Part shown: piece by piece, positions 1 to 15,415 of the stretch | Layout of the letters: each line of letters starts with the position of its first letter | Numbering within the stretch: the stretch's first letter is position 1 | NCBI RefSeq assembly: GCF_027596085.1 | Contig: NC_072451.1 | Location: 4,489,731 to 4,553,730, forward strand | From: Anoplopoma fimbria | Lineage: Eukaryota > Chordata > Actinopteri > Perciformes > Anoplopomatidae | Reading direction: 5' to 3' | DNA: 64,000 nt | Notes under the pieces: model-generated | The model's input: the letters and a program-made list of their open reading frames with translations, nothing else | Databases searched by the model: none | What the model was told of the DNA's origin: nothing | Made by a program: the position numbers and the translations under genes

Positions 1-3000
1 GTATCTTGTTTCTGGCTTGTGTTCAGTTATTTATATATATGCTACCTTGTAAATAAGCAGTTTACCTCTGCTGTGAGTGTGTTGGTATGTATGTTCCCCT
101 GCATGAAGAGGGGAGGATGGGGACAATTCATCCAAGAAATACGATGGAGATGATGAGACATCTTTGTATGTGATGGAAGCAGATGGTTGTTAAAGTTCCC
201 CATCCTTCCACACTTATATTCTCCTCTTTCACAACTTACCTGGTCATTTCTGTCCGTCTTCTTTTCTGTATTTTATTTAGTCTCTTTGTTTTTTATTTAT
301 TCTCTTTTAATCTGCTTTGACTGTCACTCATAAATCATGATGAAAATGCCAAAAATGAATCATGTGCAGCGATCATGAGGTCTGCTGCAGTGCAATGCAC
401 AGGCAGTCAGCTGTAAGACATACGATCGCAGCTCTCACAGTTGGACAGATGACAAAAGAGGTGATGTAAGGAGGAGTGTGCAGTCAGAACAGATCTGTGG
501 TTTTTCATCCTTCCTTCCCGAAAGAAACGTCTTCGGCTTTACCAAAATATATGATTTTCTCTGTCTCCTTTCCTCCTGTTGTGTCTCTCCTTCGGTTTCG
601 GTCTCTTGCCTCTGTTTTCTGACTCAGATCTGCTGCCAAACTCTCCGTCCTCTCCTCCCCGACACATCTTTATGCTCGCTGCTCTCTTCTTTGTGTCTTC
701 AGTTCCTGCTGTTTTCTTTTAGCTTCCTCTCATCCTTCTTTCTCATGTCAACAGATCTCTCCCCCCTCATCACCTCCTGTCTCTCTCCTCTTCTCTTTCT
801 GTCTCACCTTCACCTGGATCTCCTCTCTCCGGCTGAATCAGAGAGCTGCTGCTGTGTTGCTGGCTCTTTCCTCCCCATTTTCTTCCTCTTCACCTTCCCC
901 CCTTCGTGCTTGTATTCTTCCGGCTTCCTGGCCAAATCTCTTCATTTCTATCTCATTCTGCTCTTTTCTTTTTCTCCTCTTCTTCACGTGTTTCGATGTG
1001 TCCGTCATCACATTCTTCTGTGCAGCTGTTACAAGTTGGACTTCATTAATAACTTGATATTTCAAGACCCAAAGCAATGCTTCAGTGTTCTCCTGCAGTT
1101 TTATTCCTGTCAGGGTGTGAGAGCCTCTAAAACAGCATTTAGACCACAACAGGACACTAAAACACTCAACTGAGGCTCAGACTGATGACAACGTTTCAGG
1201 GTTTGCAGCTCGTGAGAGCAGGTTTACCCATCAAACCTATTCATTGATTTATCTGCATGTTTTAGAGTTTGTTCTTCAGTAGTGTGGTTGTAGAGAAGCT
1301 CTCTTGTTTTAGGCTGTTAAGCAGTTGTTCCTGTTTGTTTCTGGTTTCTCTATTTTCTCCACGGATCAATTCCTTGCTCTCACTGTTTCTCCCTCTACTC
1401 TGTCTATCTCACCCGGCCTGACCCAGCCGCACACTCATCATGCACGGACCATAAACCACAGCAGCATATTAAGTTAGGACTGGAGAAGTGGAGTCATCCA
1501 AGCCGCAGGGATCAGACTTAGCCTCACGTCGCGCCCCCGCCCCCCTGCAGACAGCTCACTGTTCATTATGGAGGTGGTACTAAATGACAACAAAATAGAA
1601 ATACATATTTAAACAGCCACAGATGGCGTTCAGATCACTTGTTAGCCGGAGGAGTGAAGCGCTGGGGTTTATGTAATGAGATTCAAGGAAGTCAGCGTGT
1701 GAAACAGATGCCCGCAGGACATTAAAGTCACTGTGCGTTTAATCGCCTTCTGATATTAACAGCGTGAGTCCCTCTGTGTCTTGAAATAGCTTCTTGCATG
1801 AAAGGTACTGTGGTATGACGGCAGGTCGGCCCAGTGTTTGCAGAGACCCTTATGAAACTGAAAGGTTGTATCTTTAATTGGATCCAGAAAAAATTAGTTC
1901 AGGTCAAGATAAGGGATTTTTATGGCCACTGGAGGGCAGCAGAACAAGCTGGTAACAACAGTAACATATTCTTTTTTTTTTTATAAAGTTAGGAAAAGTT
2001 AGAAGACAGTTGCTACTAGACATCTAGTATGGAGCTATATATGTTTTCTCTGAAGTTTCTGAATCAGTTGCGGACTGCAAAAGCCAAAAAACGAGGTGAA
2101 AGACACTTATTACGTATTCACTTTAAAATCTAAAACTTTCGCTACGTCTATCCCTAGCGTCTGAACTACTCAGGCATTTTCCAAATCCTAAAATGGAGAT
2201 GTTTGAAAATGCTGCGGAAGCCGTTTTAGTTTTAAAACTCCAGGGATGCATTTTAGTCTGGACGAACAGAAACGGAGACCTTTAAAAACCATGGCGCAGA
2301 CACCCTCTCTTCTTGTTTGGGTCTCGACATTTCCTTCCCTGATATGTCACCCTTCTATCACATGACCCTTTTCCAGAAGAAACCAAACAACATCAGCCTA
2401 GATTCAGGGGTTAATCCAACATAGATAATGAATTACAGGCGGTGCTGACCTTGTTGTTAGCAGCTTTTGCAAAGTTCTACCACTGCCTAGAAGCTATTAT
2501 TGATGTGCTTTGCAACAATTCCTGTGTACAGTGTATCAGCTTGGGTCATGGGAAATGTTTTTCAGGCGTGGTATTATGGGTGGAGGTTATTTCTCATATG
2601 GAGCCAACATGCTTGTCTGGACGGAGTAGTCTAGATGTAGCCTTTAAAACACTGAGCTGAGGATGTCTGTTACCACGAGTCACACACATAGCCCTTTGAT
2701 CCATTTTCAATATTGATTATTGCAGCTTTAAAGCAAAAATGAAAGGAACTTTGCAGATTTAGTGTATTTTTTGTTTGTTTGTTTGTTGTTGAACTTTACA
2801 GATAAGTTGGCAAACTCACAAATATCAAGTCCAAAAACTTGACAGAGAGAAACAAAAACTGCTTGGCATTTTTCTAGCATCAACACTAAAATCAGAGTTG
2901 TGTGTCAGAGGAGCGAGTGCTTTTCTGTCATTTTTGCACTCATGTGCAATTTACAGTGAGAATTCCAGCGTAAAGAGCAAGGGAGATCAATTTTTTCCAG

Positions 3001-3248
3001 TCAAAGCTGCAGAAAACAGACCAGAATCCAATGCAGCCTCGGGCAATGTTATGCGCTGAATAAATCCTTGTAGTTATGGTCCACAAATAAGACAGTCAGC
3101 ATAAACTTATTTTGTGTACTCACACACTCAAGCTTCCATTGAAGAATATGAATTATCACTCCAAGTAGGACTGCCAAGGCAAGGTCAAGTCAAGTCTCCT
3201 TTAATTTGTGCCACATTTCATGGAAATCTGACCAAAAGTTGTTAAAGT

Positions 3249-3761
3249 GGCCCTATTATGCTTTTCCACTTTTTCCCTCTTTTTGTACATGTAAAAGGTC
3301 CGTAGAGAGTAAAACCTTAAGTCCACGCCTAAAAGGAGTTACCCTCCCCCTCGGAAGCTCCTGAGCTCCTGAAACGGCTCCATCGAATTATCTCCTTCAC
3401 TTCTGTAGCTTCATGAGGTCACAATGTTACGGAAGTGACGTAAAACTCCTTCCGGCTAGTTTGGCCCTCAAACAACAAAGGAGAGAGACGGAGCTGAAGC
3501 TCTGAAGGAAGAGTTTTTTGAAATGTGAAACATTGACCAATCACAACAGAGCGGGCTAGCTGACCAATCAGAGCAGACTTTGCTTTCTGGAGGGAGGAGC
3601 AAACGCTACAATGGAGCATTTCAGAGAGAGAGTGAGAAGAGGTGCTGCAGGACAGCCAGGATGAGAAAAACAAGGAGGATTATGAGCATTAACGCATGTA
3701 AACATGTTGTAACTGTAATGTGAGATAAAAATATGCACCCGGAAAATAGCATAATAGGGCC
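3249..3761. mobile_element. 0.51-kb inverted-repeat element (MITE-like), copy 1
   Basis: Ends are inverted repeats: GGCCCTATTATGC on the left and GCATAATAGGGCC on the right. The interior has no credible gene. It matches the element at 54457 in the same orientation over its length, including the block CCAATCACAACAGAGCGGGC. This is the form of a short non-autonomous DNA transposon. The family was not identified. Confidence 0.8.
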
Positions 3762-5271
3762 TGTTTAAGACATTTGACTAAAAAACATAAATTGTAACCT
3801 TATGGTGGTGCAAAAGAAGAAGCCAGGGGATCACTTAAGTCAGTTTCCTTTTTGGATCATACATTATGTCACAGTAAACCAGAGTGGTGGACCTGCAGTT
3901 AAAAAGGCCGACACAACGATCAATAGAGACAACATGGCTAAATGTTTAAATGTGTGCCACTGACGCAATATGAAACTGAAAAACAGCACATTTCTCTTGC
4001 TAACCTTCCCTAAATAACATTGATATCGATAATAATAAAGCAAGCTCCAATATTCTTACAGAGCAGAGAGACTGTAGTCTTTATTGTCTCTAATTGTGCC
4101 CTCAGAAAGTTTCGATCTCTTGTGAGTTATGCAGTTCTGCTTTATTTTGCATCCCGACATTAATTAGTGGAACATTTAATTAGCTGCGCTGTTCTGTCTC
4201 TGCTGCCTTCAGAAATCCTCCTGGTTCTTGCACTAGTTCTGCTTCAGGAAAATTATTCTCAAAGCATAAATTAAGTGCATCAAAACATGTCAAGCTTGTT
4301 TATGTAATTCCACACGCTTGTTGTTAATTGTTTACCGTACCCTGTAACTATACATGAAGGCTCATATACAACATTAAGATCAGCTTGGAGACAAACAGAT
4401 CGACAAATAATGAACGTTTCTGATTGACAGGGCTTGATTGGCTTGTTGTGCACTTATGGTTAAAGAAACACAAGGACCCGTGCTCTTCAGGAGTGGATTT
4501 GAGTATTCAAGCTAACTCTAATTAAAGAATCAGATACTCATTGTTGTGTTGTGTTGTGTGATGTCCAATCCATTAGGACTATTATGTGAAGTATCATAAT
4601 TAACTCATTTAGTTATCCTTTACTGCGTCTTCTTTACTCAGTCATTTTTCTAGGATGTTTTTTGTAAATCCCTAGAGAAAGAATCTGAACTTGTGCCACA
4701 TATTTATATACAAGTTTCTAATTTTTTCGCCTTGTTATTGACTTTGCTGTAATGTGGTCAAGTCAATGTTCATATAAACCATAAGTTATCCCATTATTGT
4801 TATGAAAGCATGCCTTTGGCAAACAGGCGACATTGACAAATAGGCTCACGGATGTCATGTACTAAAAATGAAAAAAAAACAAAAACATCCTATTCATTCT
4901 TTGCATTTATGTGCAGTTTTAAAGGGATATTCCAACAATTCAGTATTGTGCTTCCATAAAGCTGAGTGAGGCTTAAGAGACACAAAAAAAGAATAAACAA
5001 ACAAAATCAGAACGAGGCCAAGATATCTGAACTTTTTGTCCTATATGTGTCGAGCTCCATAACCACTGGATCCTACATTTCCCATAATGCAACTCAGACC
5101 GTTTCATAAGGCCTTCCCTACCATGTACACGTCAACAACTTTCAAACTCCACACCTGAAGCTTGTAACACAGGACGCCTGTTGAAAATCCAGAACTGTAA
5201 CTCTGTTAACATCAAGCTGTAGAAGGCTGTCATTGCCTCTGTGTTGAACATGCCACAAACCAAACTGGTCC

Positions 5272-5274
<3 letters not shown>

Positions 5275-5365
<91 letters not shown>
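5275..5365. repeat. (TG)n microsatellite
   Basis: A 91-bp uninterrupted TG dinucleotide run in non-coding sequence. Confidence 0.98.
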
Positions 5366-5368
<3 letters not shown>

Positions 5369-7385
5369 ACTCCCACTGTGGGTTTAAATTAATTGGATTG
5401 GCCCTGGGTGTTTTAAGCAAACATGAGGTTAAAGTTTATCTAAGCACATTAATATGAAGATGTATCCGCCTGGAGTGAAAGAGGAACATCTGACCGGCTG
5501 TTAAACAGTAACGTTGCTCTCCCTCCCTCCACAGTGCTACTTCCTCAGGCTGATGCTGTAAATCAGAAAGTACTCCCCGTCTAAAAGGCTTGCTTAAGTG
5601 CAGTAGAGTGGACAGAGAGCAGCGGTGGTAATGTACATGAAAGCTCCTCAGTGTGTATTTACAGGGACATTAAAACAGCAAGGATGACGGACCTGACCGT
5701 AAAAGAAACACACAAGATGAGATGAAACTTTACTGATGGCAGATTCAGTTAAATCAGGGATGAAAGATATGATAAAGACATATGGATTACAGAAATAAAA
5801 GTGTAAACAAGCAGAAGTATAGCAAAAGTATGTGCCATTTAAAACTATAGTTATAAATATTATTGACAGCTGACACAAATACATGTTTATTATAACTTGT
5901 GAGGACACATTACTCAAGCTCATTTTTCAACAACCGCATTAAATCAGGGTAAGATCACATGGTACACTGGCACTAGGAATTAAGGATGGATCAATAGGAT
6001 AAAGGTGAGGGATGGATGACAAATAAACAGACATCACAACAGTTCCAAAAAGCTAGGCATGTTTTAATATTTCAGCCAAAAAGCTGACAAATGGGCCTCA
6101 AAGTGCCATCTAGTGGGCCACGGAGGTACTGCCAAATGGTTAGATTAAATAAAAATGTAAAAAATACAATTAACAATACAATTATTTTTATATCTTAATT
6201 AAAAAAAATCAAACAAACCATCATTTCAATCACCAGTTAGGTTTACATTTCACCACTCCACAATCATGACACATCATCCCTCGGATGCAGAGACTCATAA
6301 ATGGTTCGTTTTTCTTTTTTTTTTTTATGAAAAAGTGATGTGGGAACCAACCTTACTCCAGTAAAAGCTGCCAAGCGTGTGGTGAGGAAATATGACTCTG
6401 AATGCATTACACTTTGATTCATAATGGCAGACAGTGATCGTGAGGGTGAGCAGAATATTTATTTTGGCCATAACAGCTGAAAGTGGCGTAATGTTAATTT
6501 TTTCATTAATTTGGAAAGGTGGTCCTAGGAACTTGTTTAACATTCAGAAGTGGAACCTCAGTTACGATTGACAGACATCTGCTCGATTAAAGAACTTTCT
6601 CTCCCAAAGGAAATTATTTTTGGAAAAAAGAGAGGCATTTAAAAGCCATGGCCAAAAAAACCAGTTTGCTAAAACCAATAAGTTGTCCTTTAGCCGTGTC
6701 CTCCTCAGAGAGCTCAGCCATTGTTCCTCATTCACTGAATAATCCCCATTGACTTCCCTCCTCCTGTCATCTTTTTCAGTGCCAGGGTCGAAGTCTGGCT
6801 GAAGCTGTTAGCAGAGTGAAATGAAGCAGGTGGAATATAAACGTCCTGAGGGGATATGATGTTGGTGTTGGTTCCTTTTACAATAATTCAGCCTCTGTGT
6901 GGAAGTTATTGGACAAGTTACATCAACCAGGGAAGGAATTGAATAGTTTTATAATTCCTTAGGGGTGATTCAGAATATTCAACTATTCTATCTAATGAGC
7001 CTGATTTGACCAATCTCACATTTGAGATGCAGATTGCAGTGACAGGAAGATATGGTAATTAAACACGTAAATAACAACATGGCTATTTCAACATCAAAGA
7101 ATTGGCCAACATTAATCACAAATGAAAGCACTCATATACGAACAAAGCCATATCAGAGCACTAGATATATCTTGTATTTATGAACTATTCGCTAAAAACA
7201 GCTGTTTGGGTCTTGCGTCTTCCCCTGTTGACCGTCCCTTTGCTTTCCTGTTTGTGTCCCTTCTGTCTGCAATGTTGTTTCTACAATGTGGAAAATGAAA
7301 TAAGGGCCGACAAAATCTATTTACAACTGCAAAAAGCAAGCAAGACTGTGTCTCTCTGTCTAACAATCTCTGCTCAGTGCTACCA

Positions 7386-7491
<106 letters not shown>

Positions 7492-7596
7492 GTCTGGTTA
7501 GTCCTTAATCACATTACTCATCATCCAAACATGAAGGATGGATTGTTGTGCTCTCTTTCATAGCCGTCATCTTCAGGTAGGCTCTCTCTGTCTTTC

Positions 7597-7600
<4 letters not shown>

Positions 7601-7634
<34 letters not shown>
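7601..7634. repeat. (TC)n microsatellite
   Basis: A 34-bp TC run close to a CA array. Confidence 0.95.
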
Positions 7635-7637
<3 letters not shown>

Positions 7638-10466
7638 CTCATCAGTCTTCCTTGAGGCGTTTATCTCCCCTCTGAGCTGATTTAGAGCCGCTGGAGTGTG
7701 TGCTATAATCATAGCCTGATGGCAGATAATATCAATAACACTAAATGACTTTTAATCCAAGCTTAATGAGAGATAATACCTCTTGTACTGTGTGTGTGTG
7801 TGTGTGCTGATTTGAATTTTCAAGACGATTGGGGCTCCTCTGAGTCTCAGGATTCTACGGCGTCCTCAAGCAGAGAACTTTCAAAGTATAGTTTAGTAGT
7901 CTGTATATTTTCTGCCTGCAGAGAGACTTTGAAACACTTTTAGGTGAAAGTCAATGTGAAATTCATTCAAATCCAGGCTGGATCTACATTTCTCTGCTAC
8001 CTGTCCTCAATTCTTCTTGTGATCATGACTTGAAACGCAGTCGATCCTGATATTTTAGCCTTTATCTTACATCAAATTTAAAGACAGCACGTTTTTCGTT
8101 ATTAACATGTTTGAAAATAAACGGTGTTATTTAGATGCTGGAGGCTGAACGGCAAATTCAAGGGTGTTATTACTCACCCAGTGAAGGCTACTTGAGTTGG
8201 ATATTTAAAGTGTGGAGGCTCTAGGGGAATATTAGTGCTACTTGATTAAATCTCATGAATCATAAATCATTAATCATAAATCTTTGAGTTCATGAATTAC
8301 CCCTCATCTGTTCTAGGATTAATCTGGAAAAGAAAATACAGAGGGTGTACATTTAGCAGCCTATTTCATGTGCTGCACTGCCCTGTGTCATATGAATTCA
8401 TTGTGTTCCACTAAGCTAACTGTTTGCACCGATAAGAACGTAAACCTGTGAATACAAACTATTGAAATTCCCAGCAAACCTCCCGGCTCTTTATGATTCA
8501 TTAGAGGGCGACATCAGTGAGAGCAAGGATGAGAAAAAAAAAAGAAAGTAGCCGAGGATAAATCCCCTTTCATATTTCTTCTTTAGTGTCGTTTATAGAA
8601 ATGTGTGCAGGCACAATGGAGCCATGAACGGGACCTGATGAAGTCAAGGTTACGGGATGTGGAGCCACCAGTCATGAATCTGGATTTATTAACCCAGGAA
8701 CAGGTGGTTAAGTGAGGAGCTGACAGAGGACTGCAGTCCGTCCGTTTGATATTGGAACCTGCTGGACTGTGTTTGTTCGAGGCCGTCCCCAGAAGGAGTC
8801 TGTCTCCTCAAAAAATATGAAGCCATTCATCATGTGAGATTGTCATCAACTTGTTGACGCTTCGAATTCTGGATCTGTTTCCATCTGCGGAGGTCATGAT
8901 GCTCCGCCACTCAGATGTTGAAGGGCACAACTGTATCTCACATTGCTGAAAAGCTATATAAAGAAAGTGATGTTGATGTTAACCCCTTTAATCAGCGGTG
9001 CAATAGGCAGTGTGTTCTGCAGAGTGCTGTCAATAAGCTAGCCGGTTCAGCAGACATGTTTGCACTCACAGCTCATCAAATATAACCGCTTGGTCAGTGG
9101 CCTTAAGCTTCAAACTACGACGCTCCAGGTTCCCCTCTTTTGTCCGTTTTGGACATGCTAGGCGTGTCAGTTTCAACTCGTTACATGCAGGGTGTTTTTT
9201 CAAAATTTAAAAAATGTCTTCACTGAAAGTTAGGTTTATACAACAAACACTATGTTAGGTTTAGGAAAAGATCCTGGATGGCGTCTACCTGACTGAGTAA
9301 TGACTCTCATGACCAACACCCGGCGATGGATGGGACACAAACAGCGCTCTCCTGGACAAAAGTCCTGTGTTTGTTTGACCCATCTGTCCTGCATGGAAAT
9401 TTGCTACGTCAGTTGCTTTGAGAGTATAATAAGGATAGTGGTTGGTTTACATTGGAGTTAGTTGGTGTTGGTGCTATTGAGTTGAGAAAGAGACCGGGTT
9501 TGTTTGTCCCACACACATGGAAGTTGGAGGGACCTCTACTACATATATCTCATCCCACATTATATCACAGAAGTTTGCTGATATGCTGCAGTGTTCAGTC
9601 ATGTTAAGATTCCATAACTAGCAAGCTACTGCTACAATTTCGGCATTGCCCTTACTCTCACTTGAACCTATGCTAGAAATGATGAAATACAGGCGCCACA
9701 TAAAGTCAGAGCAAGAGAGAGAGAGAGAGGGAGAGAGCGAGAGAGACAGGTGGCGTTGCAGAGCTCTGGAGACTCAGACTGCTGGGGGAATTTTAATGTC
9801 ACATTTTCATATGTCCTCCACGCATTAGAATACTACGTTTCACCTTGAAAATCTGTTACTGAGGAACTCTTCCAAACTTGGGCAAGGCTAATTGGCAAAT
9901 ATCTGTCTTCAGCATCAGTGCATCGACATAACCTCATACCTCCCAGACCAGGCTCTAATGTGTCCTCATTACAAACCAAAATAGACGCTGATAGCAGCTT
10001 GATACTGTCACTGCTGGGTATTTTTCATGAAGTCAGTACTGCGGGACCACAGCTATGCAGACTGCTGATGAGACGAAGCAGGGCCGGTCAGTTTGTATTA
10101 GAGAGGAGGTACAGAGCTGAGTCAGTGGCCATTAAAGACGGACGAGTAAGGCTGAATTTCAACACAAGGAGACGGAGCTAAATCAAAGCTAAGCACATTG
10201 AGGTGAAACAGAGGAGGAAGGAAGGAAGGAAGGAGGGAGGAGGGTGGGATGCTGAGAAGGGTAGAAATGTGGATGAGGGGAATTGAAGGGTGGATAAGGG
10301 GAGGAAAGAAGTGGAGGAAGAGCCGTATAAAGTATGAGAGGATAAAGTTTAGGGGTCAGAGTCTGCAGGCTGTCTGGTAGCTGTATTCCCTCTGTGTGTT
10401 TCTCACAACTGCAGTGACATTTGCTGCTGCCTTTCCCATTTTACCCCTGAGTGACTTTGCTGTGTG

Positions 10467-10597
<131 letters not shown>

Positions 10598-10924
10598 CGG
10601 GCCACCATCTGCTTTCTGGACGCACCGGCTCACATCTTTAAAATGATTTGACTTCAGAAGACGACACAAGAGAGGGAAAAGGATATATGTATGACAGATA
10701 GTGAGGAAAGGGAATGGAGTACAGTAAAGGAGATAAGTATGGGGAGGAGGATAAATGTGAGGTTAGTAAGGAGAGTAGAAGGGTCAATAGGAGTGAGGGA
10801 GTAGGAAAGAGTGAAAATGAAGATACTGCAGGGACTTAGAGATAGTTTTGCTCAGAGAATTCAGCATTTTCTTGCTGTGACATTTTCCACTGCCTCTACA
10901 ATTTTACCAGCCACTGACTTTTCA

Positions 10925-10925
<1 letters not shown>

Positions 10926-10955
<30 letters not shown>

Positions 10956-10973
10956 TGTGTGTGTGTGTGTGTT
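10926..10973. repeat. Imperfect (TG)n tract
   Basis: Two TG runs separated by a short T-rich break. Confidence 0.9.
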
Positions 10974-13900
10974 TTCAGCCCTCAGTTTTGCAGAGCCCTT
11001 GTAGGTTTTTTCGCAAGATTGTAATGGTATTAATATTAATGCCTGACCCATAAAAAAGTAATTCTACTGATATTTCAAATGTGAAGAAAAAGCCCTTTTC
11101 AAACAAGGATTTCTTTTCTGTCTCTGTGTTCCTCACATGCTGCTCTCCGTCGTTGAAACAAGGATTGAATCACATTATTATAAGTGTTAAGGACTTATGT
11201 AGGATCCAAATTTATCTGCAGTGACAATTAGGCCATGGTATGTGAGTTATGGTAATTATAGCATAACAAAATACTCTGTACGTGCCATTATTTAACTCAT
11301 TTTATTGATTTAACTTATAAATAATAATATAATATAAATATCTAATCAATTACTTAAAATATTTAATGGTATTATTTAAAGCTTGGGTAGGTCAAATTGG
11401 AGAACGCTGGGCTTTTAAAATGATCCATCCCATGACACCCAGGTAGCTCACCTGAGCGGGCGCCCTGCATAAAAAGACTGAGTCCTTACCGCTTAAGCTT
11501 AAAGTCAGCTGAGGAATCAATAATTATCACTTCTTCAAGCTGCAGTCAAGTTCTCATTGCTTAATCCATGGCTTTGCTAGTCTACATAAAAGTCAAGGTT
11601 ATATTGGTTACATCATATTCCCATTCAAGCTCCCATTTCACCACAAATGATAGAATTTACTATAAATGTATTGTTCAACAAATTAAACTGGACAGGAAAC
11701 ATTCCTGGAGAGCAATATAAGGACCTTTATTGTTGACATAATGTTTTGTTGTCTTCATTGCTATTAGTTATTTCCATCATTGCTCAAACCAACTTCAACC
11801 TGAATTGAGGTCTATTCAACTCTTGAGAGCACCCGTGTGGGTGTGCAGGGCCTTTACCTGGGAACTTGACAAAAGTCCAAAAGAGTATAAAGAATAGGAC
11901 AACAATAAAAATGCATACGACTCAGGAGGGAGTTATATAATATAGTTATATCATCTGTTACTGATGTTAAAGATTTATATGATAATGTGGAACATTCAGT
12001 ACATGAAGTTTTGACATGGGACATAGTTAAAGTGCTAGATATGTCTATTATGAAACTAAATCCCCACCAATTAGATTCTGCATTTAACCCTAAACCCTCC
12101 TGTAGTAGAGGGAATAGAGAAGATAATGTTCCTACAGGGATTTAAACCATCAGTCATCATCAGACATGTGAACAGATGCACTGCAACTGGACACTCAGTG
12201 CAGTCTGATGATAGTATAGCTGATGCTAATGTAGCTGCTGGAGGTTTTTAGGGTTTTTGACCTGTCGTTTCACTATAACAGCGTGATGAATTTCATCCCT
12301 CCCAGCGTACATTGCAGCAAAAAAGAAATAATGAGTTCAATAGCAACATAGAGATGAAATGCTTGAAGCTCTTGCAAAAGATTAAAGTGAAAGCAGGCAG
12401 AGGACAAACAGCTTGTCTAATTACTAGTCAAAATATCTTGAATGTCTTGTTAAGTGAAAGAATACCACTTTTGAGCAGACTTTATATGACAAATATCCTA
12501 ATACTAGTAATCTAAAGCTCAAAATGAGTTTCCTCTGCTAATTTCAAGATATATTTTTCTCTAGAAAGACCTAAATATCACTTCTTATATCAAGAAATCT
12601 TACCAAGTGAATTTTCACTTGCTCCATTGGCATATTTTTCTACTTATTATGAGCAAAAACACCCTGCATAGCAGTGAATGTGTGTAATACTGGTCTGGAG
12701 CAATGCCACCTGCAATCTTCTTCTCCCAAACCACCAGCAGCATCTTTCTGGCAGGAAGCAAGAGAGTCTCTTTTGTGTGAAGTACACGATGTGTCGGTTT
12801 AATCTGTTATCTGGTGTAAAAGGCTGTGTTCTGAAAGTCCTGCTATGTCTTCAATCTGGTCGATTCACGGTTTTCAAATTGCAAAAGTATGACTATTCAT
12901 GCACCAGTCTCTTTGTACTAAAGTTTATATTCCATCAGACATTTTCAAGAACAATCTGATTGGATTCTGTCACAACTTTTCCCCCAGCTACCCCCAATTA
13001 CCCCGTCCTGTGACGGTTTAGTATTTCAGTGTGAAAGTGCTGCATCAACGCTTCTCTCCACAACTTCTGGAATGGACAGAAACTCTCCTCTTAGTTAGTT
13101 AAAGGGGATAGCCTTTGTGTTTCCAGCCTCGGGAGAAGCTGAGCTCAGAGTGTTTGATCGGCAGGAGAAGATGGAGAACATCAAATAATTTAGCAGAGAA
13201 GTTTTTTTAAAGAGCACTTATCTGCTAATGTCTCCCACGGGAGGATGTCTGTGGAGTAAAACTGTAGATGTTGTGACTGAAGCTCCTGTTGTGGTTTTAG
13301 TGAAAGTGTGAAGAAGCAGCACACAGACACTCACAGGAAAAGACAGAGAAAGACTGACCTCCACTCTCCACTATATATGTCCTGTGGAGCTTTTATAAAA
13401 CTCAATCTTACTGCAGCACCAGTAGTTTAGGTATCGTATGCATGTGTTCACTTTTTGGGGGGATTTTTGTTTGTTTTTTAAGTAACAAATGGTGTAGGAT
13501 ATTTTAATTTCACAATTCTCAGTTACGCTCAGTCACTTTGATTCTCTGCGTTCAGTGGACTGACTGCCGACCCCTGCCTTTCATTTGCACTTTCCATAGT
13601 TTGACTGTATCGCACGCCAGTCATCTTATGCTAACATCAGCAAATGTGGCTAAAGGCATACAGCTAAAGGTCTCTGAGCGGAACTCACGCTTGTGGACTT
13701 TGGTTCCACGTATACCGCTTGCAGCTGCGTGCACTGAAACGTGACAGGAACGTCCCTAGTAGTGTAATTATTTTTTTTTCAGTCATTTTTTTGAAGTTGG
13801 CTTTCTTTTTTGGTGCTTGTCTAAATATGTATGAGGTCTGTGCTTGTGGCGAAAAAAAACCCAAAGATGGTAAACACATTTTGGGGACCTTGTGTGTTTT

Positions 13901-15415
13901 CTAAGCCTTCCTCCCCGAGCTGACACTTTAAAAAACTGTCTGTTTCTCTTCTCATTATGAAAATGAGAGATAACACAACATTGTTATACCACAGCAATAC
14001 ATCCTGGAGTGGCTGACATCCTCAGTGGCTGACTCAGCCACCAGGGTTTGATTCAGTCGAACAAAAGTTAGACTGGTGTCTAACCTTGAGCACAATCCTT
14101 GCATAAACTCAACGCAGAGGAGACAGATTGCAATGATGCTTCTATCTCAATTATGAAAATATTACCTTTAGATCAGTGTGAGAGTGAGAAGAAAAAAGAG
14201 GTTTGTAATTTGCTGTTGCTAGCATCAGTATTTCCTACATTATAACTCCTTTAACTGTAGTGCTGTTTTTAATTTTTGATTTTATGAGTCCCTAGTGTCC
14301 AATTTGATTTAATGTCTCACTTGTGAAATAGATTAATTTTGCTTAGCTGCCTGGATATTGTGAATATTTGTGTGCTTTTTGCCTGAATGACAGAAGAAAA
14401 TAAGCTTTTTTTATGTAGATGTATTGATGTTTTCAATTAAGAGGGAAATATATTCAGAACACTTACTGGTTAAATGTTGGTGAATTAGTCGATGTTTTAT
14501 GATATCTCCCTCTGGAGCTATCAGTGCGAGTGATGTAGCCTGCAGCCTTCCCTCTAAATCTGCATAATTGTGGTGTTATGATTGACAGGGAATGTTTTGG
14601 GGCTTCAGCCGTGTTTGTACTGCACCCTGGTGAAAATATCTTGTTTCTCAACAGCTTCTTTCAACCCTCTTGTCTGCCTTTATGTTACTTAAATCTGGCA
14701 GTTTAAAGATGAAGAGATGTTTAATGTTCCTCGTCGCTGTTTTTGATCACTTCATATGGTTGATGTCTGTCTCCCCACACAGCCTCCCACATCGCTGCTC
14801 AGTGTGACGAGCCTCAGTGAGGAGGAGGAGGATTGTTCGTTCCTTTCAAAGGCAGCGGTAGATTAGTGTTGTGTGCATTAGGATGCTTTTTTGTGTGGGC
14901 TGCTCAATGTACAAATGCATTGATGTGCATTTATGAACCATCTGACAGATCTTTTGACGCCAATCAGAAAAGCTTTTATTTGACTGTGTCTCTCTAGAGG
15001 GTGATGTTTCTACTACAGAATGACCTTCTGATTGCACTTCTTAAAGGTAGGGATGCATATTACAAAAGCTCAGCAAGACTTCAGCAGTTGTGTTCAATGC
15101 AACATTGTCTTGTTGTTTGGGAACTTGGAGTACAACCATGCAAAGTCAGAGATTTGTTTCTTGACCTTCTAAGGAGACTTTCTCTATTTTCTCAGGAAAA
15201 AAATGAAATTAACCACTGCTGCATATGTTTTAAGGGAATAGTTTGACATTTTGGGAAATACAAAATAGTTTTATAGCAGGTCACAAGATTCACCTCACTT
15301 CTCACAGCTTAACTTGTTAATTTAAACCATGCAACAAAAAAAACATTTGGCAACAACCAGCTGTATCGTATCTCCGCATTGTGCAATTGTTACTAATGGG
15401 AACTACACAGAAGTC

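Noticed and set aside
478..1173. 231-codon open frame rich in Ser, Leu, Phe and Cys
   Set aside because: It is the translation of a pyrimidine-rich tract, starts at GTG rather than ATG, has no splice context or domain, and the composition explains the lack of stops.
3419..3673. 84-codon minus-strand frame shared with a frame at 54749-54961
   Set aside because: Both lie inside the two copies of the inverted-repeat element, so the shared peptide reflects element homology, and the second copy is shorter and altered.
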